DNA from: an uncultured Lachnospiraceae bacterium
Lineage (GTDB): Bacteria; Bacillota; Clostridia; Lachnospirales; Lachnospiraceae
NCBI GenBank assembly: GCA_902783765.1
Contig: CACZSB010000055.1
Coordinates: forward strand, 1-7,089
Direction: 5' to 3'
DNA: 7,089 bases
Positions 1-5,657 of the stretch are shown one piece after another. The notes beneath the pieces are model-generated. The model was not told the DNA's origin, searched no databases, and worked only from the letters and a program-made list of their open reading frames with translations. The position numbers and the translations under genes are program-made. How positions within the stretch are numbered: position 1 is the first letter of the stretch; each line of letters opens with the position of its first letter.

Positions 1-177
1 CACCGTCATCTTGCTGCAGGGTTCTCCCGTATTCAAATCGGAAAGTCCCAGCACCCCCTCCACATCGGAGGCTGCCATACCCACCACCGTAACAAACACA
101 TCATCCGTAGCGTAAACCGTTCCGCTTTTGGCCGATTCATAAACCTTGTGTACTGATTTCAGTAATTCGTTTTCCAT
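1..177 (-). CDS. Asp23/Gls24 family protein, N-terminal part (cut by window edge)
   Basis: The first 59 codons of a minus-strand gene running off the left edge. The reading begins MENELLKSVHKVYESAK and continues with a stretch ending in SDVEGVLGLS. A hydrophobic beta segment, then an Ala-rich helix ending in VEGV, is the hallmark of the Asp23/Gls24 fold (DUF322). These are small cytoplasmic proteins tied to cell-envelope or alkaline stress in Gram-positives, some membrane-anchored through partners; the family has no known enzymatic activity. The ATG at 175-177 is preceded on the minus strand by AAGGA with a 9-nt spacer. The gene starts 39 nt after the thiT stop with no U-rich terminator between, so read-through from thiT is plausible. 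The family call rests on one short stretch; the C-terminal half is not visible. Confidence 0.72.
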   Translation of the reverse strand, partial: MENELLKSVHKVYESAKSGTVYATDDVFVTVVGMAASDVEGVLGLSDLNTGEPCSKMTV

Positions 178-197
178 ACGCTTCAATCCTTCCCGAT

Positions 198-212
198 GAA
201 CCCGGAGGGTTC
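198..212 (-). repeat. Small intergenic hairpin between thiT and the Asp23-like gene
   Basis: A perfect inverted repeat with 6-bp arms (GAACCC / GGGTTC) and a 3-nt loop, lying 4 nt past the thiT stop codon. No run of U follows, so it does not look like an intrinsic terminator. It could protect the 3' end of thiT mRNA or weakly attenuate the downstream gene; that is inference. Confidence 0.4.
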
Positions 213-216
213 TGCC

Positions 217-771
217 TTACTGACAGGCCATTTTCTTGACCCTGAGCAGCACATCCTTTACAGGGGGCAGCGAAATGACTATCAGGGTGATCACAGCCTC
301 CGGCACAATATAGCTCATATTATACAGAATACTCGAGGCAACGGCTTCCATATCCTTTCCCACAACACCGATATACTCGGTATAAAATATCACACCGGAA
401 ATACAGTGGAAAAGCAGCCGGGCCGATACAGCCGTTATATACCCGATAAACAGGCCATTTTTCTTTTTGTAAAAAAACCCGGACAAGCCCAAGGCACCGA
501 AGGCCAGGGGAAAATCCAGCACCACCTGTAAGGGAGATAAAAAGTAGGGGCCAGTAATATACTGGAGGAGTGCATAGGTCACGCCCCCAATCAGCCCCAC
601 CACCGGACCGTACCAATAACCGATCATAGTGACAAACAACATGGAAAACAGGGTGATGCTTCCGCCATTAAACCAAAGGGGCCACTTAATCTTCGCATAG
701 GTGGCAATCACAATGGCCAAGGCCAGGGCCACAGCTGAAAAAACCAGCTGTTTCGTGGTGATTCTTTTCAT
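217..771 (-). CDS. thiT: ThiT, substrate-binding S component of the ECF thiamine transporter
   Basis: A 184-residue, very hydrophobic protein with about six membrane segments, the usual size of ThiT/YuaJ. ThiT binds thiamine in the membrane and works with the shared energising module EcfA-EcfA'-EcfT, not encoded here. Family-like features are W33 followed by GGSITLFSM (residues 36-44), the second Trp region GYWYGP (51-56), LDFPLAF (85-91), the SARLLFH segment with H122, and YNMSYIVPE (150-158). These lie where the Lactococcus ThiT pocket has its Trp, acidic/aromatic, His, Tyr and Asn residues; the exact residue match is inferred by eye. Where that pocket has Glu-Tyr, this protein has Asp86-Phe87. 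The C-terminus ends in a short basic tail. The start ATG (769-771) has AAAGGAG six nt upstream, and a TPP riboswitch lies immediately before it, which independently supports the thiamine assignment. Confidence 0.93.
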   Translation of the reverse strand: MKRITTKQLVFSAVALALAIVIATYAKIKWPLWFNGGSITLFSMLFVTMIGYWYGPVVGLIGGVTYALLQYITGPYFLSPLQVVLDFPLAFGALGLSGFFYKKKNGLFIGYITAVSARLLFHCISGVIFYTEYIGVVGKDMEAVASSILYNMSYIVPEAVITLIVISLPPVKDVLLRVKKMACQ

Positions 772-777
772 TACTTT

Positions 778-784
778 CTCCTTT
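778..784 (-). promoter_or_regulatory. thiT ribosome binding site, overlapping the riboswitch P1 helix
   Basis: Reads AAAGGAG on the minus strand, six nt before the thiT ATG. Its first three A residues (782-784) also belong to the 3' strand of the closing P1 helix of the TPP aptamer, so ligand-stabilised P1 should hinder ribosome access. Confidence 0.7.
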
Positions 785-848
785 CGCCGGTATAATCCGG
801 ATCAAGTTCTAAGGGTTTATTCTCAGCCCCTTTGGGGCACCCCTGAAA
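782..848 (-). promoter_or_regulatory. TPP riboswitch (THI element) controlling thiT
   Basis: On the minus strand the region shows the THI-box order. AGGGGUGCC opens the aptamer. GCCCC-AAA-GGGGC forms the P3 hairpin, followed by the invariant CUGAGA and then ACCCUUAGAAC. Next come UUGAUCCGG and UUAUACCGGCG, forming the P4/P5 arm through CCGG/CCGG pairing. The 5' UUUC (845-848) pairs with GAAA (782-785) as P1. Only about 10 nt separate P1 from the start codon, too few for an intrinsic terminator, so control is probably at translation initiation. Compared with the usual consensus, GAACCUGAU is GAACUUGAU and UAAUACC is UUAUACC; both are mild departures. Element class is firm; the mechanism is inference. 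Confidence 0.92.
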
Positions 849-856
849 TGATTTGG

Positions 857-880
857 GGGAGCGGCACCGGGGCCGCTCCC
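857..880 (-). terminator. Strong GC hairpin after pckA, possible terminator without a U-run
   Basis: Perfect 9-bp arms (GGGAGCGGC / GCCGCTCCC) with a 6-nt loop, 11 nt beyond the pckA stop and just upstream of the TPP aptamer. Neither strand has a clear T-tract after it (minus strand continues CCAAATCATTT), so it is not a textbook intrinsic terminator. It may define the pckA 3' end by RNase stalling while allowing some read-through into the riboswitch and thiT. Confidence 0.5.
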
Positions 881-891
881 GTACTCAATTG

Positions 892-2475
892 TCAGGCCTG
901 AGGCCCCGCCTTGACGATCTCCTTAGGCATATTCGGATACTTTTTGGCAAAGTTCTCCTGGAACATGGCCGCCAGCTTTTTGGCACTGGCATCGTAGGCT
1001 TTTTTATCGGACCAGGTATCACGGGGATTCAAAATGCTCTTGGGCACACCGGGGCAGCTCTGGGGCACATCCAGATTAAAAATCGAATTATGCCTATAAT
1101 CCACCACATCCAGCACACCGTTTAAGGCAGCCGTAACCATGGCCCGGGTATAAGACAGTTTCATGCGGGATCCCACGCCGTAGGGGCCGCCGGACCAGCC
1201 GGTATTGACCAGATAAACCTTGGTGCCGTACTTATCCAGTTTTTCTCCCAGCATCTGGGCATATACCAGGGGATCCAGGGGCATAAAGGGCTCTCCGAAG
1301 AGGGTGGAGAAGGTGGGCTGCGGCTCCTTGACCCCCCGTTCCGTTCCCGCCAGCTTGGAGGTGAAGCCGGTGACAAAATGGTACATGGCCGCGTTTTTAT
1401 CCAAACGGGCAATGGGAGGCAGTACCCCGAAGGCATCGGCGGTAAGGAAAATCACCACCTTGGGAATGCCGCCCACACCGGGGATCTGGGCATTACTGAT
1501 GAAATCCACGGGATAACCTACCCGGGTATTCTCCGTAAGGGAGTCATCATCAAAATCCAGTTCCCGGCTTTCTTCGTCGATCACCACATTTTCCACCAGG
1601 GAACCGAATTTAATGGCGTGGAAGATTTCGGGCTCGTTTTCTTCCTTCAGATTGATGCATTTGGCATAGCAGCCGCCCTCAAAATTGAAGACCCCCCGTT
1701 CGGACCAGCCATGCTCATCATCGCCGATAAGGCGGCGGTTGGGATCCGCGGACAGGGTGGTTTTTCCCGTGCCGGACAGGCCGAAGAAAATGGCGGTCTC
1801 CCCGTTTTCCGGATTCATATTGGCGGAGCAGTGCATGGGCAGTACCCCTTCCTGAGGCATCAGGAAATTCATAACGGAGAATACGCTCTTTTTGATTTCC
1901 CCGGCGTAGGCGGTGCCGCAGATCAGCACCTCCTTCTGAGGATAGTTCACCAAAATAGCCGCCTCGGAATTCACCCCGTCTTCCTTGCCCAGGGTCTGGA
2001 AACCGGGGGCACAGATAATGGTGAAATCAGGCTTGCCGAATTTCTTTAATTCCTCCTCCGTGGGCCGGATCAGAAGCTGATGAATAAAGAGATTCTGACA
2101 GGCCAGCTCGTTCACGATGCGGAATTTCTTGGTGCAGGCAGGGTCGGCTCCCGCAAATCCGTCAAAGACGAAAAGCTCTCTGTTCTGCAGATAGGCGGTG
2201 AGCTTGGCCCGGATGATTTGATACTTTTCCAGGGAAATGGGACGGTTGACCTTGCCCCAGGCAATCTGTTTATGGACTTTGGGAACATCCACAATAAACT
2301 TATCATCCGGGGAGCGGCCGGTATATTTCCCGGTTTCCACCACCAGGGCGCCGGTCTTGCTTAAAACCCCTTCTCCCCGAAGCAAGGCTTCTTCCACCAG
2401 CTGAGCCGGGGTCAAATTCCGATAAATTGCCGCGGCATTGATCAGCCCCAGATTTCTAAGATTGACTGTTTTCAT
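892..2475 (-). CDS. pckA: Phosphoenolpyruvate carboxykinase (ATP)
   Basis: A 527-residue protein, the normal length for the ATP-dependent family (EC 4.1.1.49). It interconverts oxaloacetate + ATP with PEP + CO2 + ADP in the cytosol, for gluconeogenesis or, in many anaerobes, for CO2 fixation toward succinate. Visible signatures are YTGRSPDDKF (51-60, Arg54 in the substrate site), GEIKK (192-196, Lys196 as metal ligand), MHCSAN (His215), the kinase-1a P-loop GLSGTGKTT (232-240), the kinase-2 motif LIGDDEHGW (249-257, Asp253 as metal ligand), ENTRVGYP (Arg318), TADAFGVLPP (345-354) and NTGWSGGPYG (424-433). No key residue appears missing. The ATG at 2473-2475 follows AGGAGG with a 5-nt spacer, and a good promoter lies 33 nt upstream. 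It is followed by the 857-880 hairpin. Confidence 0.98.
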   Translation of the reverse strand: MKTVNLRNLGLINAAAIYRNLTPAQLVEEALLRGEGVLSKTGALVVETGKYTGRSPDDKFIVDVPKVHKQIAWGKVNRPISLEKYQIIRAKLTAYLQNRELFVFDGFAGADPACTKKFRIVNELACQNLFIHQLLIRPTEEELKKFGKPDFTIICAPGFQTLGKEDGVNSEAAILVNYPQKEVLICGTAYAGEIKKSVFSVMNFLMPQEGVLPMHCSANMNPENGETAIFFGLSGTGKTTLSADPNRRLIGDDEHGWSERGVFNFEGGCYAKCINLKEENEPEIFHAIKFGSLVENVVIDEESRELDFDDDSLTENTRVGYPVDFISNAQIPGVGGIPKVVIFLTADAFGVLPPIARLDKNAAMYHFVTGFTSKLAGTERGVKEPQPTFSTLFGEPFMPLDPLVYAQMLGEKLDKYGTKVYLVNTGWSGGPYGVGSRMKLSYTRAMVTAALNGVLDVVDYRHNSIFNLDVPQSCPGVPKSILNPRDTWSDKKAYDASAKKLAAMFQENFAKKYPNMPKEIVKAGPQA

Positions 2476-2507
2476 GGCATCCTCCTACTATCCATTTTAT
2501 CTTTATT

Positions 2508-2536
2508 ATTTTACCATTGATGTTTTCCGATGACAA
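2508..2536 (-). promoter_or_regulatory. Sigma-A-type promoter for pckA
   Basis: On the minus strand, TTGTCA (2531-2536) is separated by exactly 17 nt from TAAAAT (2508-2513). Each box has one mismatch to TTGACA/TATAAT. The predicted transcript starts near 2501, giving a 5' leader of about 25 nt that includes the AGGAGG ribosome binding site. The surrounding AT-rich stretch contrasts with the gene bodies. Read by eye only. Confidence 0.72.
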
Positions 2537-2546
2537 GTCCGATTCA

Positions 2547-2558
2547 GGGGAAGTCCCC
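2547..2558. repeat. Short palindrome upstream of the pckA -35 box
   Basis: GGGGAAGTCCCC (plus strand) has 4-bp arms with a 4-nt centre and lies 10 nt upstream of the pckA -35 box, after the stop of the cytidylate-kinase-like gene. It could be an operator half-palindrome or a small 3'-end hairpin of the preceding gene. With arms this short, chance is possible. Confidence 0.25.
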
Positions 2559-2585
2559 ATTAAATCCCTCAGCCTAAACAGAGGA

Positions 2586-3197
2586 TCATTGCGTATGGGA
2601 TTCCTTAAACTTGACAGCCTGACAAATCAGGGATACGCTGCCCTCTATGCCCAAAAGGCTGGTGTTGATGCACAGGTCATAATTCTTCCTGTCTCCCCAG
2701 ATCCGTCCTGTATAATGACGGTAGTACCGGGCCCGCTTACGGTCCGTGGCCTGAACATGCTTTGTCATATCCGCTTCTGCAAATTCCAACCCCATGGCCT
2801 GCTTGCGATTCACCCGATCCTCCAGATTGCCGGATAAGAATACCCGCAAAAGATTAGGTCTTTGTTCCAGAATATAATCTGCGCAGCGGCCCACAAAAAC
2901 ACAGGGGCCCTGATCCGCCAGAGAACGGATAATATCTGCCTGACGGAAAAAGATTTTATCGCTGACGGGCTGTGAATAAAGGGAATAGGTGGAGCGGGTG
3001 GCCAGAAAAGGGGCAATATGCACATTGACCTTCTCGTCCATTTCTTCCAGGTATTTCCGGGCAAATTCCCCCTCCTCCGCCACCATGGAAACCAGCAGCT
3101 TATCATAAAAAGGAATACTCAGGCTTTCCGAAAGCCTTAAGCCGATTTCATGACCGCCGCTGCCGAATTCACGGCCGATACAGATTATGGTATTCAT
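2586..3197 (-). CDS. Cytidylate-kinase-like family protein (Cytidylate_kin2 type)
   Basis: About 203 residues from the preferred start. The N-terminus IICIGREFGSGGHEIG is the family's modified nucleotide-binding loop, with GSGG in place of a classic GKS/T. The middle has CVFVGRCADYIL, the typical phosphate/adenine-pocket segment, followed by an LxxRVxRK helix. Late segments DRKRARYYRHYTG and NYDLCINTSLLGIEG match the Arg-rich lid and final strand of the family. The fold is that of P-loop nucleoside monophosphate kinases, but the true substrate of these CMK-like proteins is unknown; genuine Cmk is usually a separate gene. A first ATG at 3201-3203 leaves only 1 nt after AAGGAG, whereas the ATG at 3195-3197 has a 7-nt spacer and puts the loop close to the N-terminus, so I start there. 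It is divergent from the 6S RNA candidate. Confidence 0.85.
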   Translation of the reverse strand: MNTIICIGREFGSGGHEIGLRLSESLSIPFYDKLLVSMVAEEGEFARKYLEEMDEKVNVHIAPFLATRSTYSLYSQPVSDKIFFRQADIIRSLADQGPCVFVGRCADYILEQRPNLLRVFLSGNLEDRVNRKQAMGLEFAEADMTKHVQATDRKRARYYRHYTGRIWGDRKNYDLCINTSLLGIEGSVSLICQAVKFKESHTQ

Positions 3198-3204
3198 AAA
3201 CATT

Positions 3205-3210
3205 CTCCTT
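3205..3210 (-). promoter_or_regulatory. Ribosome binding site that decides the kinase-like start
   Basis: AAGGAG on the minus strand lies 1 nt before one ATG and 7 nt before the next in-frame ATG. The normal spacing favours the second (3195-3197), dropping two residues from the longest reading frame. Confidence 0.65.
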
Positions 3211-3221
3211 ATCTTCCCCTA

Positions 3222-3250
3222 TTGAAGGGAGGAAAAAAGTGTGCTATACT
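3222..3250 (+). promoter_or_regulatory. Extended -10 promoter driving the 6S RNA candidate
   Basis: On the plus strand, TTGAAG (3222-3227) is followed after 17 nt by TATACT (3245-3250), which is preceded by TG at 3242-3243, an extended -10 element. A purine start near 3257 is predicted. There is no open reading frame with a ribosome binding site just downstream on this strand, which fits a non-coding RNA promoter. Confidence 0.7.
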
Positions 3251-3256
3251 GAGCTT

Positions 3257-3433
3257 GCCTGGGGCGTTCGAGAACCTGCCCGTTTTTGAACCTACATTAT
3301 GACATCAGGGATGCTTATATCTTCAGGTGGCTGTCAAGCCTCTCCGGGAGGAAGACAAAAGTCTGTTTGCGGCGACCCGCTTAGCGGCAGCTAGGCGTCA
3401 AAAGGGCAAGGACGGCGCCCCGGGTCCGTTTTT
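3257..3433 (+). ncRNA. ssrS: 6S RNA candidate (RNA polymerase-binding regulatory RNA)
   Basis: This plus-strand interval is non-coding, flanked by a promoter and an intrinsic terminator, and about 155-175 nt long, in the range of 6S RNA. The ends pair: CTTGCCT (3254-3260) with GGGCAAG (3404-3410), extendable by GGCG with a GCGTC segment, forming the closing stem. Sequence blocks I recognise from Firmicute 6S RNAs are CCTGGGGCGTTCGAG near the 5' end, TTTTTGAACCTACA, CAGGGATGC, CAGGTGGC, and a 3' arm with CGACCCGCTTA and TAGGCGTCAAAAGG. 6S RNA mimics an open promoter and binds housekeeping-sigma RNA polymerase, peaking in stationary phase. The exact ends are estimates. If it is not 6S, it is another structured small RNA; an Rfam RF00013 covariance search would settle it. 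Confidence 0.72.
3410..3433 (+). terminator. Intrinsic terminator of the 6S RNA candidate
   Basis: GGA-CGG, a 4-nt loop, CCG, a 2-nt bulge and TCC form a GC-rich stem followed by G and five T (3429-3433). The T-run overlaps the TAA stop codon (3432-3434, minus strand) of the convergent GTPase gene. Read on the minus strand the same stem is followed by TTGCCCTTTT, so weak bidirectional use is possible. Confidence 0.6.
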
Positions 3434-4391
3434 AAAGGACTACCACTTCATTTTCCGGCTCAGCGGCCTCTTCCATGGACAGAAGCTGCAACAAAGGAAC
3501 CTTTTCGAACAATCCGGTTCGGGGGTTCTTTTTCTTTTCCGTTTTGAAAAGCACCCGGATCCGATACCAGTCTCCTCCCTTTATGCGGCTGATATCATTA
3601 CTGCGGCAGGGAAAGCCGTAAAACTGCACATCGGCGGCGCAGCAGGCCATTAGTTTTCTGCCGGGGATAAACTGATCCTTAGGCATGCCCAGGGATCGAC
3701 GGGCCTGGCAAAGAAAGCTGATCTCCTTACCCTCATACCGCTCGGGATTTTCCGAGGCATCCGCAAAAAAAGTACCGTAATCCAGATCATCCACGGTAAA
3801 AGAGCCGGAAGAAATATCATAGGGCAGATCCTCTTCTCCGAACTCGATGATCTCGCCTCCCACCGATTCAAAGATAATCTGCGCCGCATTATTCTGAAGC
3901 TTTATCGCCTTTCGGAAACGGCCACGCTCCGTATTTTGATCGCAGCGATTCACCACGATCAAATCGGATTCAGTATGCTGATTCATAAACAGATTCCGCA
4001 TATTGTTCATCACAAGATCCAGCTCGCTGCCGTTGGCCACGGAATAGATTCCGGCCAGGCCCCAACTCCCGGGAAAATCCTGCTGAAGAAAAGTCTTCAG
4101 ATCCCACATGCCGTTAAACTCAATAATAATCTGAGCCGGATGAAGGCGGGCGGTCATTTCTTCCATAAAAGGAAGGGTCAAAGCCTCCAGGGCCTCCACC
4201 GGCACCAAACTGATCTTCCTATCCTTCAGATAGGCAGGCGGCAGAGATATCTCCCCTTCTTCACACAGGATCATCAGGGTATTGTCCTGACGGATCCACT
4301 CCTGCTCCATCAGGGTGTTTTGAATAAATGAGGTTTTTCCGCTGTCCAATAATCCGGCCACAATATATACCGGTATCAATGATGCTCCCAT
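3432..4391 (-). CDS. CobW-like P-loop GTPase fused to a YcgQ/DUF1980-like C-terminal domain
   Basis: A 319-residue protein. The N-terminal half is a COG0523/CobW-type G domain: P-loop GLLDSGKTS (13-21, where the family usually has GFLGAGKTT), CEEGE (43-47) in place of the usual ENEYG, IIIEFNG (88-94) at the Walker-B-like strand, and NRCD (148-151) as the guanine-specificity NKxD variant. It lacks the CxCC metal motif found after switch I in most relatives, and has no His-rich insert. The C-terminal part (about 196-305) has DLDYGTFFADASENPERYEGK, then CCAADVQFYG (250-259) and WYRIRV; this order resembles the small OB-like C-terminal domain of YcgQ/TIGR03943 proteins, which work with a predicted permease. 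It starts one nt after the stop of the upstream GTPase and has no visible ribosome binding site, so translation is probably coupled. Function unknown; a role in metal handling is inferred from the partner. Confidence 0.8.
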   Translation of the reverse strand: MGASLIPVYIVAGLLDSGKTSFIQNTLMEQEWIRQDNTLMILCEEGEISLPPAYLKDRKISLVPVEALEALTLPFMEEMTARLHPAQIIIEFNGMWDLKTFLQQDFPGSWGLAGIYSVANGSELDLVMNNMRNLFMNQHTESDLIVVNRCDQNTERGRFRKAIKLQNNAAQIIFESVGGEIIEFGEEDLPYDISSGSFTVDDLDYGTFFADASENPERYEGKEISFLCQARRSLGMPKDQFIPGRKLMACCAADVQFYGFPCRSNDISRIKGGDWYRIRVLFKTEKKKNPRTGLFEKVPLLQLLSMEEAAEPENEVVVL

Positions 4392-4392
4392 A

Positions 4393-5637
4393 TTACAGCC
4401 CGAAAAGCCCGGCCAGGGCTTCCTCCTTCAGCTCACAGCCAATGACGCAGAAACGGCCCGTATAATCCGCCTGGGAATCCCTAAGCTGGATCTCCCCGGG
4501 CACCATATCAAACTGGCACCAGCCTCCCTCCTGAAGGGGCACAATGCCCTTGGCCCGAAGGATCACGCCGTAATCATTCTCTTCCCGGAAAAGCTGCTCC
4601 AGGATTTCCCGGATCCCTTCCCGGCTGAAGCTTTTAGCACTCTCCCGACCCCAGCTCTGAAATACCTCATCCGCATCATGACCGTGGTGGTGATGATGGT
4701 GATGATGATGGTGATGATGTTCATGCTCGTGCTCATGTTCCTGATGATGTTCGTGGTGGTGATGATCATGGCCATGCTCATGCTCATGGTGATGGTGGCA
4801 CTCGCAGTCCGGATCGTCACATTCTTCATGTTGATGGTGATGGCACTCGCACTCAGGATCATCGCACTCCTCATGATGGTGATGGCATTCACCTTCTTCA
4901 TGATGATGATGGTGACACTCACGTTCCGGATCATCACACTCTTCATGGTGATGATGGTGGTGGTGGCACTCGCACTCATCCTCATGATGATGATGGCAGC
5001 CGCATTCTTCCCCGGCCTCAGGCTTTAAAAATCCCTCCGGATCGCTGTGCTCAAAGGCATGGCGAATGGACTGGGCGTTTAACTGCGTCCAGGGGGTGGT
5101 GATCATGGTGGCTTCTGCATTGATATCCCGCAGGAGGGCCACCGCCTCCTCCAATTTTTCCTGCTCCGCCAGCTGACTCCGGGAAAGGATCAGGGTGGAG
5201 GCATACTGCACCTGATCCCGGAAGAATTCTCCGAAGTTTTTCAGATAGATCCGGGCCTTTTTCGCATCCACCACACATAGGCGCTCGGTGATTTCCAGGG
5301 GACTTAGCTCCTTGACCTTTTCCACGGCCTGGATAATATCCGACAGCTTGCCCACCCCGCTGGGCTCAATAATGATCCGGTCCGGGGCATATTCATCGAT
5401 GACCTTTTTCAGGGCCTCCGTGAAATCACCCACCAGGGTGCAGCAAATGCAGCCGGAATTCATTTCCGTAATGGTGACGCCGGCATCCTGCAAAAATCCG
5501 GAATCGATCCCGATCTCGCCATATTCATTTTCAATCAGTACGATTTCTTCTCCGCTGAAAACCTCCTCCAGCAATTTTCGGATGAAAGTGGTTTTTCCGG
5601 CGCCTAAAAAGCCTGATACAAGGGTAACTTTTGTCAT
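4393..5637 (-). CDS. COG0523/CobW-family GTPase with a giant His/Cys-rich metal-binding insert
   Basis: About 414 residues from the preferred start. COG0523 proteins are metal chaperone GTPases; characterised members serve zinc, cobalt or iron proteins. Visible (numbering from the ATG at 5637): P-loop GFLGAGKTT (9-17), IENEYGEIGID (35-45), the metal motif GCICC (62-66), EPSG (91-94) and LSRSQ (151-155) where NKxD is expected, a divergence in the guanine-specificity loop. Residues about 210-321 form an insert with 53 His and 13 Cys, including a 12-His run, rich in Glu/Asp and built partly of a repeated EECDDPxCECHHHH unit. A CobW_C-like domain follows (about 322-414, ending FCVIGCELKEEALAGL). 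Start choice: AAAGGA lies six nt before the ATG at 5635-5637, while the upstream ATG at 5652 has no good site. It follows leuS by about 55 nt and is coupled to the next GTPase. Zinc or nickel is the likely metal (inference). Confidence 0.93.
   Translation of the reverse strand: MTKVTLVSGFLGAGKTTFIRKLLEEVFSGEEIVLIENEYGEIGIDSGFLQDAGVTITEMNSGCICCTLVGDFTEALKKVIDEYAPDRIIIEPSGVGKLSDIIQAVEKVKELSPLEITERLCVVDAKKARIYLKNFGEFFRDQVQYASTLILSRSQLAEQEKLEEAVALLRDINAEATMITTPWTQLNAQSIRHAFEHSDPEGFLKPEAGEECGCHHHHEDECECHHHHHHHEECDDPERECHHHHHEEGECHHHHEECDDPECECHHHQHEECDDPDCECHHHHEHEHGHDHHHHEHHQEHEHEHEHHHHHHHHHHHHGHDADEVFQSWGRESAKSFSREGIREILEQLFREENDYGVILRAKGIVPLQEGGWCQFDMVPGEIQLRDSQADYTGRFCVIGCELKEEALAGLFGL
4675..5007 (-). 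repeat. Imperfect tandem repeat encoding the His/Cys-rich insert
   Basis: On the minus strand this is built of CAC/CAT and GAG/GAA/GAT codons. At protein level an approximately 15-residue unit, EECDDPxCECHHHxH, recurs about three times (one copy has Arg for the first of the CEC cysteines), with shorter CECHHHH and EEGECHHHH pieces around it, then gives way to a purely His/Glu tract. The opposite strand reads as long Met/Val-rich nonsense frames. Such repeats grow and shrink by slippage, so length is expected to vary between strains. Confidence 0.88.
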
Positions 5638-5643
5638 AATATG

Positions 5644-5649
5644 TCCTTT
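5644..5649 (-). promoter_or_regulatory. Ribosome binding site that decides the start of the His-rich GTPase
   Basis: AAAGGA on the minus strand, six nt before the ATG at 5635-5637. It lies inside the extra five codons of the longest frame (starting at 5652), so the shorter product beginning MTKVTLVSGFLGAG is favoured. Confidence 0.65.
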
Positions 5650-5657
5650 CATTTCAT

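Noticed and set aside
1378..2049. A 223-codon open frame on the plus strand inside pckA
   Set aside because: It is exactly antisense to an intact, well-conserved pckA, shows no recognisable domain and has no ribosome binding site; it is a shadow frame.
2547..2558. The GGGGAAGTCCCC palindrome as terminator of the cytidylate-kinase-like gene
   Set aside because: Stem is only four base pairs with no T-run on the minus strand; kept only as a low-confidence repeat.
3211..3300. Minus-strand promoter for the cytidylate-kinase-like gene overlapping the 6S promoter (TATAGC near 3242-3247)
   Set aside because: No acceptable -35 box at 16-18 nt; the match comes mostly from being the complement of the stronger plus-strand -10 element.
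3327..3653. A 108-codon plus-strand open frame across the 6S region and the end of the second GTPase
   Set aside because: No ribosome binding site or family resemblance, and it runs through an RNA terminator and antisense to a supported gene.
4675..5007. Possible CRISPR array or minisatellite, because of the repetitive appearance
   Set aside because: Units are adjacent and imperfect, in one reading frame, with no unique spacers of constant length; it is protein-coding repeat.
4563..5028. Met/Val/Ile-rich open frames on both strands over the His-rich region, one looking like a membrane protein
   Set aside because: They arise from reading CAC/CAT repeats in other frames; the His/Cys-rich frame is continuous with conserved GTPase domains on both sides.
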